A stretch of 64,000 nt of DNA from Acetatifactor sp. (GCA_024695935.1 JAILHH010000035.1:58620-122619); one strand, 5' to 3'. Shown: positions 55,301 to 63,505, counted from the stretch's first letter. Notes: generated by a model not told the origin, from the letters alone. Program-made: numbers and translations.

Positions 55301-58292
55301 GTGCATCCGTTGAAGTGGTCTTTCCCCCATCAGGAAGGTTTTCATAGGAAAGTGTTACTTCCCCTCCTTCTGCGTCTGTCTGTTTTTCAATGCGTCCCTC
55401 ACTGTCATATACATTCTCTACAACAGTGTGACCGTTTTCATCCTTCCATGAAGTCATACGGTGATTTTCATCATAGATGTAGGTCACATCGTATCCTGCA
55501 GGGTTAGTCACAAGTGTAAGGTTACCTGCTTCATCGTAAGTATAGGTAACTTCATTTCCATCGGGAAGAGTTACAGATTTAATACGCTCGTTTTCATCAA
55601 GTGTAAATGTATACTCTTTACCGGAAGGTGACGTTACTTTTTTAAGATGGTAAAGTTCATCGTAGGAAATGCTTACAGTATTACCCGTAACATCCTTAAC
55701 CTTTGTCAAAAGGCCGTATAAGTTAAACTCTTTAACACTTCCGGTATTTAAATCCGTAAGGATATAACCATAATCATTAACAGTAAGGGTATAGTTATAC
55801 CCTTTTGGTGCGACATATCCGCTCACACTTTCAGTAAATGTGATAACCGAGCCGTCATTTTTAAGATACAAAAGACTTCCGTCAGCTTCCTCTCCAAGTC
55901 TCTCATCATAAGAAAAGCTCCACCCGTATCCAAGGCTTCCGCTGTATCCTGCACCTTTAGCGTTATAGTTTCTATCAAGGCTAAAAGCGCCACCGATATC
56001 ATTTATTGTTGCGTCATTAGCTTCCATGAAGAAGTTACCTGTATTCATGTTTACAGGTTCGAAGCCATACTCACAGCATTCATTTCTTCCAAGCAACAGT
56101 CCGTCTATTGCTGCCTGATAGTAAGAAGAAAGGTTTGATGAAACATATGCATCGGTATTTTTCGGATTTCTTATAAAGAGGCGGTCTCCCTGCTTTGACA
56201 GAGCATCCTGCATCCTCATATCGCTCATAATGGCAGATACTTCTACACCATAGTGGTTTGCGATACGTGGAATAAGGTCAAGCGCGCCTTCCTCATAGAT
56301 TAAAAATGTATCGGAAACAGCACTTTCTCCCACTTCCCCGTCCTTGGTTGCGAAGGCGCTGATGTAATAAACCTGTCCTGTCTGAAGATTGGAAAAAACA
56401 TCTGACTGCCAGTTAGAGAGCTTACGATTATAGGAAAGAGCTTCCGGAAAGCTTCCCTGATACTTTGATGAATCGGGATACACAAGGCTTGTTGTTGCTT
56501 CCGTGATTCCTGTAGAACCGTTAACAAGGCTGTAGGTTACTGTACTTCCGGGTTTTGCAAGGCCATGGGCAAAAACACCAAGAGTAGTGCTGGACTTATT
56601 TCCGCTTCTTTTAACCACAGGGTAGACTTCTACCGTTGTATCATCAAGCGTTAATGTATCAAGCTCGCTCACCTCTCCCTCCCAGGAGATGATAAGTTTG
56701 GGCGCACGTGAAGAAGCATTATTATAGAACACTTCGCACTGCATACCAACACCCGCCATGAAGCTATCCTCATTAGGAGCTTCAGCCATTGCCTTCATAA
56801 CAAGACCGTGATTAGGTGCTGAGCCGTTAATCCATGCGCTTACTTCCTCTGTTACATCAAACTTTATGGTCTGATTTCTTGAAACTGACTGCTTTGAATC
56901 GAGAAAATAATGGTTATAAGAGCTCTGGTTATCCCATGTAAGGCTGTTTACGTCCCACTCTTCACTGACACCGTATATACCAAACTCGGACGTTTCCTTG
57001 CTCCAGGCTGTCATCTGGGTTACGGATAAAGATGCGCTTACAATTTCTGCCTCTTCGCTTAGAGCTGCAAAATCATAGTCAATGTTAAAATAAGTTCTGC
57101 AGTTTTTATGTTTGGTGGAAAAATTTCTTAAGTTACCTGATGTGATTCCATCATCATAGCCAACATATGGATAAGAATTATCTCCTACAACATACTCAGG
57201 GCTTCCCTCTTCTGCGCAGGCGATATGAATGGCAGATGTGGGAACACTTACGGCTGCAGGATCAATCCTTACGGGATATACTCTTTCAGGAGCGTCAAGC
57301 CATTCCTTGTCTGCAGTAACTGTAACCATTAATCCGTCGGTCGTTTCTTCAACTGAAAGAGAAACTCCCAGAGAAATCTCTCCTAAGGCATCCTCCATAA
57401 GAGGGGCTTCCAGTACAAATATACTGTTTCTTTCGGGATCACTTCCATCTTCATAAAAGTACACGGCGCCGTTCTTTAAAAGAAATTTCAAAGAATCTGC
57501 GGATATCTTATAAGAAAAAGTGTTTATCTCCTGCCTGTTTAAAAGGATTATATCCTCCTTTACACTGTCAGATAAAACGCTTATCTGCACGTCAACATCT
57601 TCATAAACGTTGTTATAGCGGATTGCATTATCTTCCACAACAGTTGTAGAAAAATCCCCATATGCAGGGAACACTTTAAGTGTGTAACCATCATTATTTA
57701 TAGAGTAAAGCTCCTCATAAGAAGAAGCCTGACTGTTAATTTCTATCGTAAAATCGTTTGCTGTATTCTGATACTTTGATACTGATTTGCTTACAGACCT
57801 TACGCTTTTTGTAAAAAGACTTTTAAGAAGGGAGGGTTTATTATCTTCAACCAAAACAAGAGTGTTATCTGTTTGAGACAATTCACCGGCATCGTTAATA
57901 TAGTATTCTCCGGAATTACCGATTACAGTAACAAAGTTTCCGTCGGAAGCTTCATAGGTTCTGCTGTATTCATCATAAGAAACAAGCTGGCCATAGTTTT
58001 CAGGAGCTATTTCCTCGTAAAACTTTTGAGGAGAACGCTTTTCATTTTCAGATTCAATAACATCAAGTACGTCTTCTGTTACTATACTATTATCGTCATC
58101 ACAGATATTAGAGTCAGAAACAGTACCGTTATCAGGTTCTTCTGATGATTTAGTATCAATGGCAGATTGTACGACATAATCGCCGTCAGACACGGTGTAA
58201 TCATTCGCAAGAGAAACAAATGATTTGTCGGAAATTAATATTAAAACGGCTAAAATAAAAGCAATTGATTTAGTGAAGTTATTATTTTTCAT
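49257..58292 (-). CDS. Secreted RHS/YD-repeat polymorphic toxin with lysozyme-like C-terminal tip
   Basis: A 3011-residue WapA-like protein. It has a signal peptide (1-30), an N-terminal region with a DNRLRE-like beta module (about 350-545), an RHS entry domain with NMNTGNFFMEANDATINDIGG near 747, and dozens of YD repeats (YTYDxxGN/RV, about 800-2600), interrupted by a Gly/Asn/Lys linker (NGNGNNKDNKGNGK, near 2520). The RHS core follows at about 2620-2735 (YYLYDPRGSVTGI, QYLRARYFD, NPLNYNDPSGMF). After DPSG the tip changes: FLILQEGAPFLNP and GTITIGYGYDFT resemble the T4/GH24 lysozyme active-site region, with the catalytic Glu and the T-I-G-x-G box but the usual catalytic Asp not obvious. A GGGAG ribosome site precedes ATG 58292. 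The body is moderately GC; the tip and next gene are distinctly AT-rich. Confidence 0.88.
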   Translation of the reverse strand: MKNNNFTKSIAFILAVLILISDKSFVSLANDYTVSDGDYVVQSAIDTKSSEEPDNGTVSDSNICDDDNSIVTEDVLDVIESENEKRSPQKFYEEIAPENYGQLVSYDEYSRTYEASDGNFVTVIGNSGEYYINDAGELSQTDNTLVLVEDNKPSLLKSLFTKSVRSVSKSVSKYQNTANDFTIEINSQASSYEELYSINNDGYTLKVFPAYGDFSTTVVEDNAIRYNNVYEDVDVQISVLSDSVKEDIILLNRQEINTFSYKISADSLKFLLKNGAVYFYEDGSDPERNSIFVLEAPLMEDALGEISLGVSLSVEETTDGLMVTVTADKEWLDAPERVYPVRIDPAAVSVPTSAIHIACAEEGSPEYVVGDNSYPYVGYDDGITSGNLRNFSTKHKNCRTYFNIDYDFAALSEEAEIVSASLSVTQMTAWSKETSEFGIYGVSEEWDVNSLTWDNQSSYNHYFLDSKQSVSRNQTIKFDVTEEVSAWINGSAPNHGLVMKAMAEAPNEDSFMAGVGMQCEVFYNNASSRAPKLIISWEGEVSELDTLTLDDTTVEVYPVVKRSGNKSSTTLGVFAHGLAKPGSTVTYSLVNGSTGITEATTSLVYPDSSKYQGSFPEALSYNRKLSNWQSDVFSNLQTGQVYYISAFATKDGEVGESAVSDTFLIYEEGALDLIPRIANHYGVEVSAIMSDMRMQDALSKQGDRLFIRNPKNTDAYVSSNLSSYYQAAIDGLLLGRNECCEYGFEPVNMNTGNFFMEANDATINDIGGAFSLDRNYNAKGAGYSGSLGYGWSFSYDERLGEEADGSLLYLKNDGSVITFTESVSGYVAPKGYNYTLTVNDYGYILTDLNTGSVKEFNLYGLLTKVKDVTGNTVSISYDELYHLKKVTSPSGKEYTFTLDENERIKSVTLPDGNEVTYTYDEAGNLTLVTNPAGYDVTYIYDENHRMTSWKDENGHTVVENVYDSEGRIEKQTDAEGGEVTLSYENLPDGGKTTSTDALGNITVYTYDTSFRTTKVLYPDGSFIQKSYNEDGYLTSETDELSVTYTYTYDANGNLLTKTRSDGAVETYTYNDKNLITSATDFMGGVTTYAYDEAGNLLLLTDAEGNSTCYTYDTLNRVTSIKDAKEAVTYYAYNGACVSAVTDAEGNVRSFSYDAMNRLISATSPNGAVTKYTYDAIGRVVKETDPAGNNTVYSYDAAGAVTAITDREGNTTTFTYDKANRMVLAKDPLLNTVTCTYDKNGNKLTETDAEGYTTSYDYDGKNRVIKETDGRGNSTTYAYDNAGNITGVTDRRGNTYKTTYDIYTGAVTSITDKEGNITTYENDKLGNPVKITYADESCVSYLYDKLSRPVKITDEIGTETVITYDSCGNVTSIKEGERTYTYTYDALNRLVMTTDPLLNSVQYSYDETGNLTSTTDENKNTTVFSYDALNRLSTTTDPLGGVTSYDYDKEDRNTGITDPLGNTTFFSYNAIGELVSVTDALGGVTTYSYDKLSRLISEINALLGKKTYEYDENGNLLVLTDEKGNAHKYSYDPEGNVITDTYPNGDKETFTYDRNGNVKTCADRSGVVTEVTMDERDRIVKLTDSEGNENTYTYDNAGNVLTVSDVLLRTVKYTYDSYKRPVTFTDVDGAVTVYAYDDKDRLIKETDPAGNVTVYTYDNAGNRTEKILPGGAKTTYEYDALNRLIAATDAEGAKTLYGYDKNGNLLTKTDGNGITTAFTYDALNRLNLYTDGEGGQTSYTYDALGRLLQINTPEGNSERYSYDPVGNLLTVTNALNETERYFYDKLYRLTGKTSPNGAVERYEYDKHDVVTKVIDPIGSVTAYETDGNGLVTKKINPNGGTYTYTYDEVNRLTGITTPLGYEKTFTYSISDDVVTESDNLERTTHYTYDILHNLIKVTDANGGETTYTYDERGNRTGITNALGFTYSYGFDKVDRLITVTDPEEKVTGISYDNEENVTAINLPGERTISYQYDGNYNTVLVTDPMGYAYSNSYDGDNRLTDTIDPLNQKIAYTYDAANRVTSIIDKRGLVNAYTYDAHGNVKSFTDPFGLVTNYNYDLKDRLIKVTDPAGNSADYTYDVMDNLTSATDYLGRKTRYTYDVEGNLTSITDASGKVEKLGYDVLGRLTSFTYNSGKTIRYSYDKLNALIEKSYTDAKGKIESKPVAFAYNALGERVNMFDTTGETEYTYDGLGRITSVTTYRTENEDGSVNEENSDTVSYTYNEADLLSAITYPDGRDVSYEYDKNGNLIKVTDRDGLETTYTYDAINRVTEIHRPNGISTYNTYNENDRITELKNICDDCGWVVSSYSYTYDERDFIIGEQAIESLAGYAYDDKHNGKHEDGKHDSLYPHGTKHNKHDKDATFAYRIVETDRTFTYDENGKLTRVIETEDNYGTNIYTYEYDLSGNRTKAVLTDEKGKVLSSEEYVYNDSNELVKENVYNGKKTTTLNYSYDKDGNRISRSGKIGTDKVDETYTYTVENRLEAVYEGKELLMASSYDGDGNRVFQLNFNLHTDDDYKGNSGNGNGNNKDNKGNGKNKGNGKGNSTNAETNNSQNQCGILFPIYEQVSTTESYLISLIKTTGKEKNYELIEYINDVNREYAEVLVEANINGALDTAYVYGNERLSLNRFDGSTGYYLYDPRGSVTGITNAEGQIYQSYRYNAYGEISFGAPQYENEYTYNAESYNPNITSQYLRARYFDVVTADFLTQDTYLGDIRSPLTLNRYLYCLSNPLNYNDPSGMFSNIDVKVWTLEILNNNNIPGPEKGAAVQRKLAQVKLLESMSGGVESVLGEIHTKEYYLSYACLKAKENYLNQCEFENLKYSDSTKEFLILQEGAPFLNPRINSDGTITIGYGYDFTKDSDPEMFNKYLEIDSNGRIRAKKSMSLEEAQETIKLAAENTGIIVGLERFINAEGNGNSEIPLILNQKQYDALFSYFYSNGASVFTESKYEEWVNLGGENAKRAEARIALRDYLINHNGDYDKDMIVQLFVESKGANLKYEYKERRTAEAELFIGP

Positions 58293-58320
58293 ACTTGACT
58301 CCCTTAATATATAATCGCAA

Positions 58321-58591
58321 CAAAAAATCCCATATCAGCCTTAACTGATATGGGACGAGTAATCTAACCCGCGGTACCACCCAAATTTGGATTGTTTCCA
58401 CACTTATAATACACCTTAATGCGATGTCCACACCTGCTTAACGAATCCTTGGTCCATCAACCTGATTCTTTTCGCCAGGAGCCTCGGAACGCTGAAATTC
58501 ATTTTTTCGATCCTTACGTGTTCACACCTACCCACGATTCTCTGAAAGGATTTATGAAAAAACTACTTACACGCCGTCAACGACTAAAAAC
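58321..58591 (-). promoter_or_regulatory. T-box leader, phenylalanine specifier (UUC)
   Basis: On the minus strand this leader holds all T-box parts. Stem I has AGTA (loop E, 5' side), paired arms TTTTTTC/GAAAAAA and ATCCTT/AAGGAT, and GAA-T-TTC-A on the 3' side of the specifier loop; the TTC at 58494-58496 is the specifier. The antiterminator motif GGGTGGTACCGCG is at 58370-58382; its UGGU pairs with an ACCA tRNA end. The terminator is an 11-bp stem (58328-58355) followed by six T. Such leaders read through when uncharged tRNA-Phe binds. The first gene below is the RHS toxin, not pheS. Confidence 0.93.
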
Positions 58592-58620
58592 ATTTTAAAT
58601 ATTGTAATAAAAAATGTCAA
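58592..58620 (-). promoter_or_regulatory. Sigma-A promoter for the T-box/RHS transcript
   Basis: On the minus strand TTGACA (58615-58620) and TAAAAT (58592-58597) are 17 bases apart, three bases after the stop of the YihY-like gene and just before the T-box stem I. Confidence 0.8.
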
Positions 58621-58623
58621 TAC

Positions 58624-59481
58624 CTATTCGTCTTTATCTCTTCTTCTGTACAAAAGCGCCTTGTTTACCGGGCGGAAATAGTGGTTTAAATAAGCGCAGA
58701 ACAAAAGGATATACATGCAGGTATACATCCAAAGCATAGCTATGACAATGATGGCAATACTGCCATATACGCTGAAAGATGTTGTATAATCAACATATTT
58801 TGAAAAAGCAAATGAGAACACTGTAAGAGCCACTGAAGCCATCATTGCACCGGGGATTTGCTCTCTGAACCTTAACTTCTTTTCCGGGATAACTGTAAAC
58901 AAAAAAGCAAACAATACAGACATAAGCACCCAGGCTGCAGGGAATCGGAAATATGTCAGGAAATTATACAGATTTTTCAGTTCCGGGAAGCTTCCAAATA
59001 ACAGATTCATAACATTGTTACCGAATACCATGATGACCATTGACGCGATCACCACTATCAACAATATCAACGTATACAGAGAAGCCAGCAAACGGACCAG
59101 AATATAATTTCTCCGTGGGTGGATCTCATTGACCGCATTTAGCCCCTGCATCATAGCCATGGCTCCCTTGCCGCCCGACCAGACGGTGGTGATAATGGCA
59201 AAAGTAAGAGTACCGGCTGATTTTCTGTAAACAAAATCTACCACTACATCAATAGCGTGTTTGTACCCCTCAGGAGCGAAATGTTCGATAAATCCCAAAA
59301 GATCAGCCTCGGTCAAAGGTGTATAGGGAAGAATGGTAAAAAACATCATAAGTATGGGAACAATGGACAAAAAAATAAAGAAGGCTATACTGCCTGCATA
59401 TGCTCCGATATTCATATTTCCTGCATCCACATAGAAATTGGTAAGCAGGGCTTTAATTTTTTTCCAGGCATTTGACCTCAT
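58624..59481 (-). CDS. YihY/BrkB family membrane protein
   Basis: Integral membrane protein of 285 residues with six hydrophobic helices, as in the YihY/virulence factor BrkB family (once annotated as RNase BN). Family marks are NIGAYAGSIAFFIFLSIVPILM near 25-45, TTVWSGGKGAMAMMQGLNAVNEI near 100, FPAAWVLMSVLFAFLFTVIPEK near 180 and IPGAMMASVALTVFSFAFSKYV near 215. No enzymatic role is established. GGAG precedes the ATG, and it has its own good promoter (59530-59558). Confidence 0.92.
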   Translation of the reverse strand: MRSNAWKKIKALLTNFYVDAGNMNIGAYAGSIAFFIFLSIVPILMMFFTILPYTPLTEADLLGFIEHFAPEGYKHAIDVVVDFVYRKSAGTLTFAIITTVWSGGKGAMAMMQGLNAVNEIHPRRNYILVRLLASLYTLILLIVVIASMVIMVFGNNVMNLLFGSFPELKNLYNFLTYFRFPAAWVLMSVLFAFLFTVIPEKKLRFREQIPGAMMASVALTVFSFAFSKYVDYTTSFSVYGSIAIIVIAMLWMYTCMYILLFCAYLNHYFRPVNKALLYRRRDKDE

Positions 59482-59529
59482 AGATATATCTCCGCATTAT
59501 CAGAAAAAATGAAACCTTCTTTTCACATT

Positions 59530-59558
59530 ATTATATTTCCATACATAAAAAAATGCAA
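59530..59558 (-). promoter_or_regulatory. Sigma-A promoter for the YihY-like gene
   Basis: On the minus strand TTGCAT (59553-59558) and TATAAT (59530-59535) are 17 bases apart, about 45 bases before the start codon. Confidence 0.75.
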
Positions 59559-59567
59559 ATTTAATAA

Positions 59568-59604
59568 CCCTGCTCTTTGGGAAACAAATCCTAAAAAAGC
59601 AGGG
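59568..59604 (-). terminator. Probable terminator after the alpha-glucanase-like gene
   Basis: CCCTGCT (59568-59574) and AGCAGGG (59598-59604) form a 7-bp stem with a long loop, and a minus-strand run of seven T follows about 15 bases later. Confidence 0.5.
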
Positions 59605-59622
59605 TCATAATTCTTATTAAAA

Positions 59623-62600
59623 TTATTTACTTATCTTTTTCTTTGATAAAACATATCCACCGGCAGCTAATATAAAAACTATTGCACAAGCAATAATAAT
59701 TACTGCTATTGTACTTACACCGGAATTAGATTCTACAACTCCTGAAGCAGGCAATTCTTCTTCCGCAATGTTTTCTGCATCTGCATTTTCTGCTAAGTCA
59801 GAATCTGTAACTTTATCATCTGAATCTTCTTTATCTGTTGTCTCAGATGAAATCGAATCGGAAAGCGAAACCTCCTCATCAAGTATCTCGGATGAGTCGG
59901 CGGCTTCCTGAGAATCCTCGTTTAAATCAGAAGCAGTAAAAGTATAAGTCACTGTCTTTCTGCCAAAAGCGTTTCCTCGGCCGTTTCCATTGTTTTTTAC
60001 CGTATTGTCGGTATCAGAATTCTTATTGCCGTTACCGTTATTACCGTTTGCATTGCCGTAATGGTTTCCGTTATTACCATTGGAATTTCCATTGTTGCCA
60101 CCAGCTTTTCCGTTATTTTCGTTTGATGAGTTATCTTTATCCTTGCCTGAGTTTCCGGAATTACCACTATCTGTCTTACCGCTTTCGGTATCTGTTTCAT
60201 AGGTTTCGTTAGTTTCATCAGATTCACCGTTTTCACCGGTTTCATCCGATGATGTAATGAATGTGAAGGTAAACAGCTCAGGGATCGTATTATTTATAAC
60301 CTCTCCGCTCAGAGTGTCACATACAAAGTTTTCGACAGAAGCACTTCCTGTCTTTGATCCTCCTCGGACAAATATTCCGTCAGTGGCAAGATTGTGAACA
60401 GTATTGTCTTTTAATCTCACCCCTGAGATATCATTGAATGTATCAAACAATATTCCTTCATAGCTGCAGTCATATAAATCATTATCACTGATATCAAAAT
60501 CTGCGATCATAGGACTCTTTGTGGACCAGATCCAGATTGCGCCGATAGGATAAGAATAATCAGTGTGGTAAGATCCTGCCCTGTATGAAACATTTCCGGA
60601 AACTGTTGTGGTGCCTGTAAATCCGGCAGGAGTTTCATAATCAGATCCGATACAGATTCCCGATCCGTTATTAATGATATCTCTTACCACGTTGTTTAAA
60701 ACTTTATTTCCGTAGCCGCCGTAAACAGCGATTGCATTTGCAAGTGTGGGAAGTTCCACTGTATTGTGCTCTATGGTATTGTTATAGCTGTCAGCAAGCC
60801 AAGGCCAGATTGCAATGCCGTCATCTCCTGTGTTTCTGATGGAATTGTTTCTGACAGTAGAATTGGTGGTCTGTGAGCAAAGGTTGATACCGTCAGCATA
60901 AGTGTTTCTGATCCTGCAGCCCTGAATGAGAAGCCCGTCGGATGAATAACTCCAAACACCTACTTTAATATGCTCCATCCAAATGTTCTCGATGGTTACA
61001 TTCTTTGATTTTCCGCTTCCTTCAAATCCGGCGAGATCACCTGAGTCATTTCTGACTTTGGAAATTCCTTTTAAAGCAAAATCTCTGAATTTAGAAGTTC
61101 CGCTGTATTTAAATGCAGCACCCTCTCCCTTAAGGGTGGTATACCACATTCCTGCTCCCTGAATCTCTACTCCGCTTACTTCAAGTGCTTTCTTTTCTAC
61201 AAGATCGTAAACACCGGCAGGTACATAGAGGATCTTGCCATTTTCCTTTGCGGAGGCAATGGCTGCCTTAAAGCTCTCATAATCATCTGTTCCGTCACCC
61301 GCAACTGCACCAAAATCAGTTACTGAAATACTGTTTTCAGGCTGTGCGATGGAAGGACCAACATTTTCTGTCTCTACAAAATCCAAAGTTAATGGAACTG
61401 TTCCATCATTTACGATCCTTACAGTTGAGCCGGCATTTATCACTCTGTCAAAGAGTACCGCGGAATCATCAAAGAATCTGTGAGGTCTTCCCTCTGAAGG
61501 GTTGTTGGTATAAGGATATCCGCCGTAAATCCATGAATACTCGGAAGACAATGCCACATCACTTACAAACTCTCCGTCAGCATATACTTTTGCATTTGAT
61601 AACTGTCCTGCTCCGTCAGCCGAATCGGGAATACTGTAACGAAGCACCACTGAATTTGCAGCATCAGTCAGAGCAAACTCAACATACTCTCCGCTTTCAA
61701 GAACCACTGCGCTTCTCTTTGAAGCCTCGGACTGGATCATTGTAGAATACGTATTTCCAAAGGGCAGAACTTCGCCGTTTGTAACTGCATCCTCTCCCTC
61801 ATATCTGATAAAGTTTTCGCCTGCTCCGGGAGCAGTAAGATCTAAATCAGTAAGATCTGCGTTTTCTCCCTCTTCGCAGCCATCGTCATATACATCTTCA
61901 GCTGCAGCAGATAAAGCGTCAGATACAGTATCAAAAGCCTGACCGTTTCCGATAACATAAACATTTCCGGGTCTGCCGATCTTTACATCGGGAAGCTGTT
62001 CTGCACCGTTATTAAAGATCACATTTACTGTTGACTCCTCTGTTCCAACCTTTGGTATCACAAGCTTGTACCAGTTGGTGTTATCCTCAAGGTCGTCTGC
62101 AGCCACAAGCCTTGTTCCGGGCCATCCTGCACCAAGTGTCTGATCGTTTACATATACATAGCCGTTTATAACATCCCAGCTGTGGTTATTATAAAAATAT
62201 ACATTTGTATAATCATCCGCACTGCCGTATCCTGCAGCTACAAGTGCTTCATTAAGAGACCCGAACATTCCGCCGTTTCCAAGTACATAAACTTGACTTG
62301 TTCCGCTTATATATGTCTCAACTCTTTTGTCACCGTTATTGTGTAATATAAGGCCGAATGCGGAAGCATCCACATCGATATTTCTCACATCATATGCAGT
62401 ATTGTCATCAGGACTCAACAAAACACCGGGCCATGATGCTCCAAGGTCTCCGCCGTTTGCATATGTATAGCAATATACATTTTCCCAATTTTCGGAATTA
62501 ATGAAATGAACCTTTACGGGTTCTGTATCAGGTTCATTGTTATCATTTCCTGTTTCATTTTCATTTCCTGTTCCGTTCTCACTTCCGTTATCACCGCTTT

Positions 62601-63339
62601 CGCCTGAACCATCATTTAAATTAAGTGCTTCATTTGCAGCATTAAGTGAACTGTATGCTTTTTGATCATATGCTGTATAAACATTGGGAAGCTCTGAATA
62701 TACTTCCGATCTGTCTCCGTCATCAGAGGTAAAGATCAGATTGATACCCCAATTAGTCCAGTCCACATTTCCTCCAAGGGATACACTCCACCATCCGTTA
62801 CCAAGAGATGAAGCTGATTCCATGGCAGTTCCGGGCCAACCACCGAAAACTTCGCCGTAATTACCCCAGGCATATACATTTACATTTTCAAATTGTGAAC
62901 CACCGTAAAAATAAACTGTGTTAAAGGCAGCTTTCTGAGCATCAGCCTTTGATGTGTAGTTATTACCGTCAGCAGTTACAAAATTGTGTTCATCATCTCC
63001 TATGTAGGATGTGACCTGTTTGCCGTTACCGTCATTGAAAATTACGTTAAACGGTTTACTTGATGGGCGTGAAAAAACATTCACTTTGTACCAGCCGGAA
63101 CCCATCTCGGCCGCTTCACTGCATGCAGAACCGGGCCAGGCTCCCAGATCCTCTGCAGGCTCCCAAACATAAGCGTTTACAGCAGTATAATTTTCACTGT
63201 TTAGAAAATAAACTGTGTATTCGCCATCTGTTCCCTCTGCTTTTGCACTGTTGTCTCCCAGGCTCAAAACCGAAACGAGCACAAGAAAAACAGACAAAAT
63301 GCAGGCAATACATCTTGTTGCAAGTCTTTTCCTTTTCAT
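59623..63339 (-). CDS. Surface-anchored alpha-glucan-active protein: four CBM26-like modules, CBM6-like module, GH87-like beta-helix
   Basis: A 1238-residue secreted protein with a signal peptide (1-35). Four tandem modules of about 80-100 residues follow (to about 480), each with a Y-F-x-N-x-x-x-W/Y...WPG core, as in CBM26 starch-binding domains. Next is a CBM6-like domain (NFIRYEGEDA...LDFVETENV, about 510-665). A right-handed beta-helix (about 675-1010) starts SVTDFGAVAGDGTDDYESFK and contains DGINLCSQTTNSTVRNNSI and GDDGIAIW, the Asp-rich pattern of GH87 mycodextranase/alpha-1,3-glucanases. An Asn/Gly linker, an acidic segment, LPASG and a hydrophobic helix with KKK end it. ATG 63339 has AAGGAG eight bases ahead; the GTG at 63357 does not. 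GH87 is my best match; another beta-helix lyase or epimerase is possible. Confidence 0.75.
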   Translation of the reverse strand: MKRKRLATRCIACILSVFLVLVSVLSLGDNSAKAEGTDGEYTVYFLNSENYTAVNAYVWEPAEDLGAWPGSACSEAAEMGSGWYKVNVFSRPSSKPFNVIFNDGNGKQVTSYIGDDEHNFVTADGNNYTSKADAQKAAFNTVYFYGGSQFENVNVYAWGNYGEVFGGWPGTAMESASSLGNGWWSVSLGGNVDWTNWGINLIFTSDDGDRSEVYSELPNVYTAYDQKAYSSLNAANEALNLNDGSGESGDNGSENGTGNENETGNDNNEPDTEPVKVHFINSENWENVYCYTYANGGDLGASWPGVLLSPDDNTAYDVRNIDVDASAFGLILHNNGDKRVETYISGTSQVYVLGNGGMFGSLNEALVAAGYGSADDYTNVYFYNNHSWDVINGYVYVNDQTLGAGWPGTRLVAADDLEDNTNWYKLVIPKVGTEESTVNVIFNNGAEQLPDVKIGRPGNVYVIGNGQAFDTVSDALSAAAEDVYDDGCEEGENADLTDLDLTAPGAGENFIRYEGEDAVTNGEVLPFGNTYSTMIQSEASKRSAVVLESGEYVEFALTDAANSVVLRYSIPDSADGAGQLSNAKVYADGEFVSDVALSSEYSWIYGGYPYTNNPSEGRPHRFFDDSAVLFDRVINAGSTVRIVNDGTVPLTLDFVETENVGPSIAQPENSISVTDFGAVAGDGTDDYESFKAAIASAKENGKILYVPAGVYDLVEKKALEVSGVEIQGAGMWYTTLKGEGAAFKYSGTSKFRDFALKGISKVRNDSGDLAGFEGSGKSKNVTIENIWMEHIKVGVWSYSSDGLLIQGCRIRNTYADGINLCSQTTNSTVRNNSIRNTGDDGIAIWPWLADSYNNTIEHNTVELPTLANAIAVYGGYGNKVLNNVVRDIINNGSGICIGSDYETPAGFTGTTTVSGNVSYRAGSYHTDYSYPIGAIWIWSTKSPMIADFDISDNDLYDCSYEGILFDTFNDISGVRLKDNTVHNLATDGIFVRGGSKTGSASVENFVCDTLSGEVINNTIPELFTFTFITSSDETGENGESDETNETYETDTESGKTDSGNSGNSGKDKDNSSNENNGKAGGNNGNSNGNNGNHYGNANGNNGNGNKNSDTDNTVKNNGNGRGNAFGRKTVTYTFTASDLNEDSQEAADSSEILDEEVSLSDSISSETTDKEDSDDKVTDSDLAENADAENIAEEELPASGVVESNSGVSTIAVIIIACAIVFILAAGGYVLSKKKISK

Positions 63340-63392
63340 ATTTTTCTTCTCCTTCACAAACTAGTAAAGCGGTTAACTACTTTACAAATATA

Positions 63393-63421
63393 ATATTAAT
63401 TAGTTAATCATTAAGTTTCAA
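63393..63421 (-). promoter_or_regulatory. Promoter for the alpha-glucanase-like gene
   Basis: On the minus strand TTGAAA (63416-63421) and TAATAT (63393-63398) are 17 bases apart. Downstream, GTAAAG and CTTTAC form an inverted repeat around about 10 bases near the transcription start; it could be an operator but does not match the catabolite-response consensus. Confidence 0.6.
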
Positions 63422-63469
63422 TTCAAATAAATATATAAATTTCAGGAACGTTTTTTGTACAAAATGAAG

Positions 63470-63505
63470 AAAGCAGGTTAAATATTAAAAATATTAACCT
63501 GCTTT
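63470..63505. terminator. AT-rich hairpin, possible terminator
   Basis: AAAGCAGGTTA (63470-63480) pairs perfectly with TAACCTGCTTT (63495-63505). Flanks are A- and T-rich; it lies between the glucanase-like gene's promoter and the end of the non-coding RNA gene. Confidence 0.5.

Noticed and set aside
59997..60245. 82-codon minus-strand frame within the glucanase-like gene
   Set aside because: It is an out-of-frame shadow of the Asn/Gly linker repeats.
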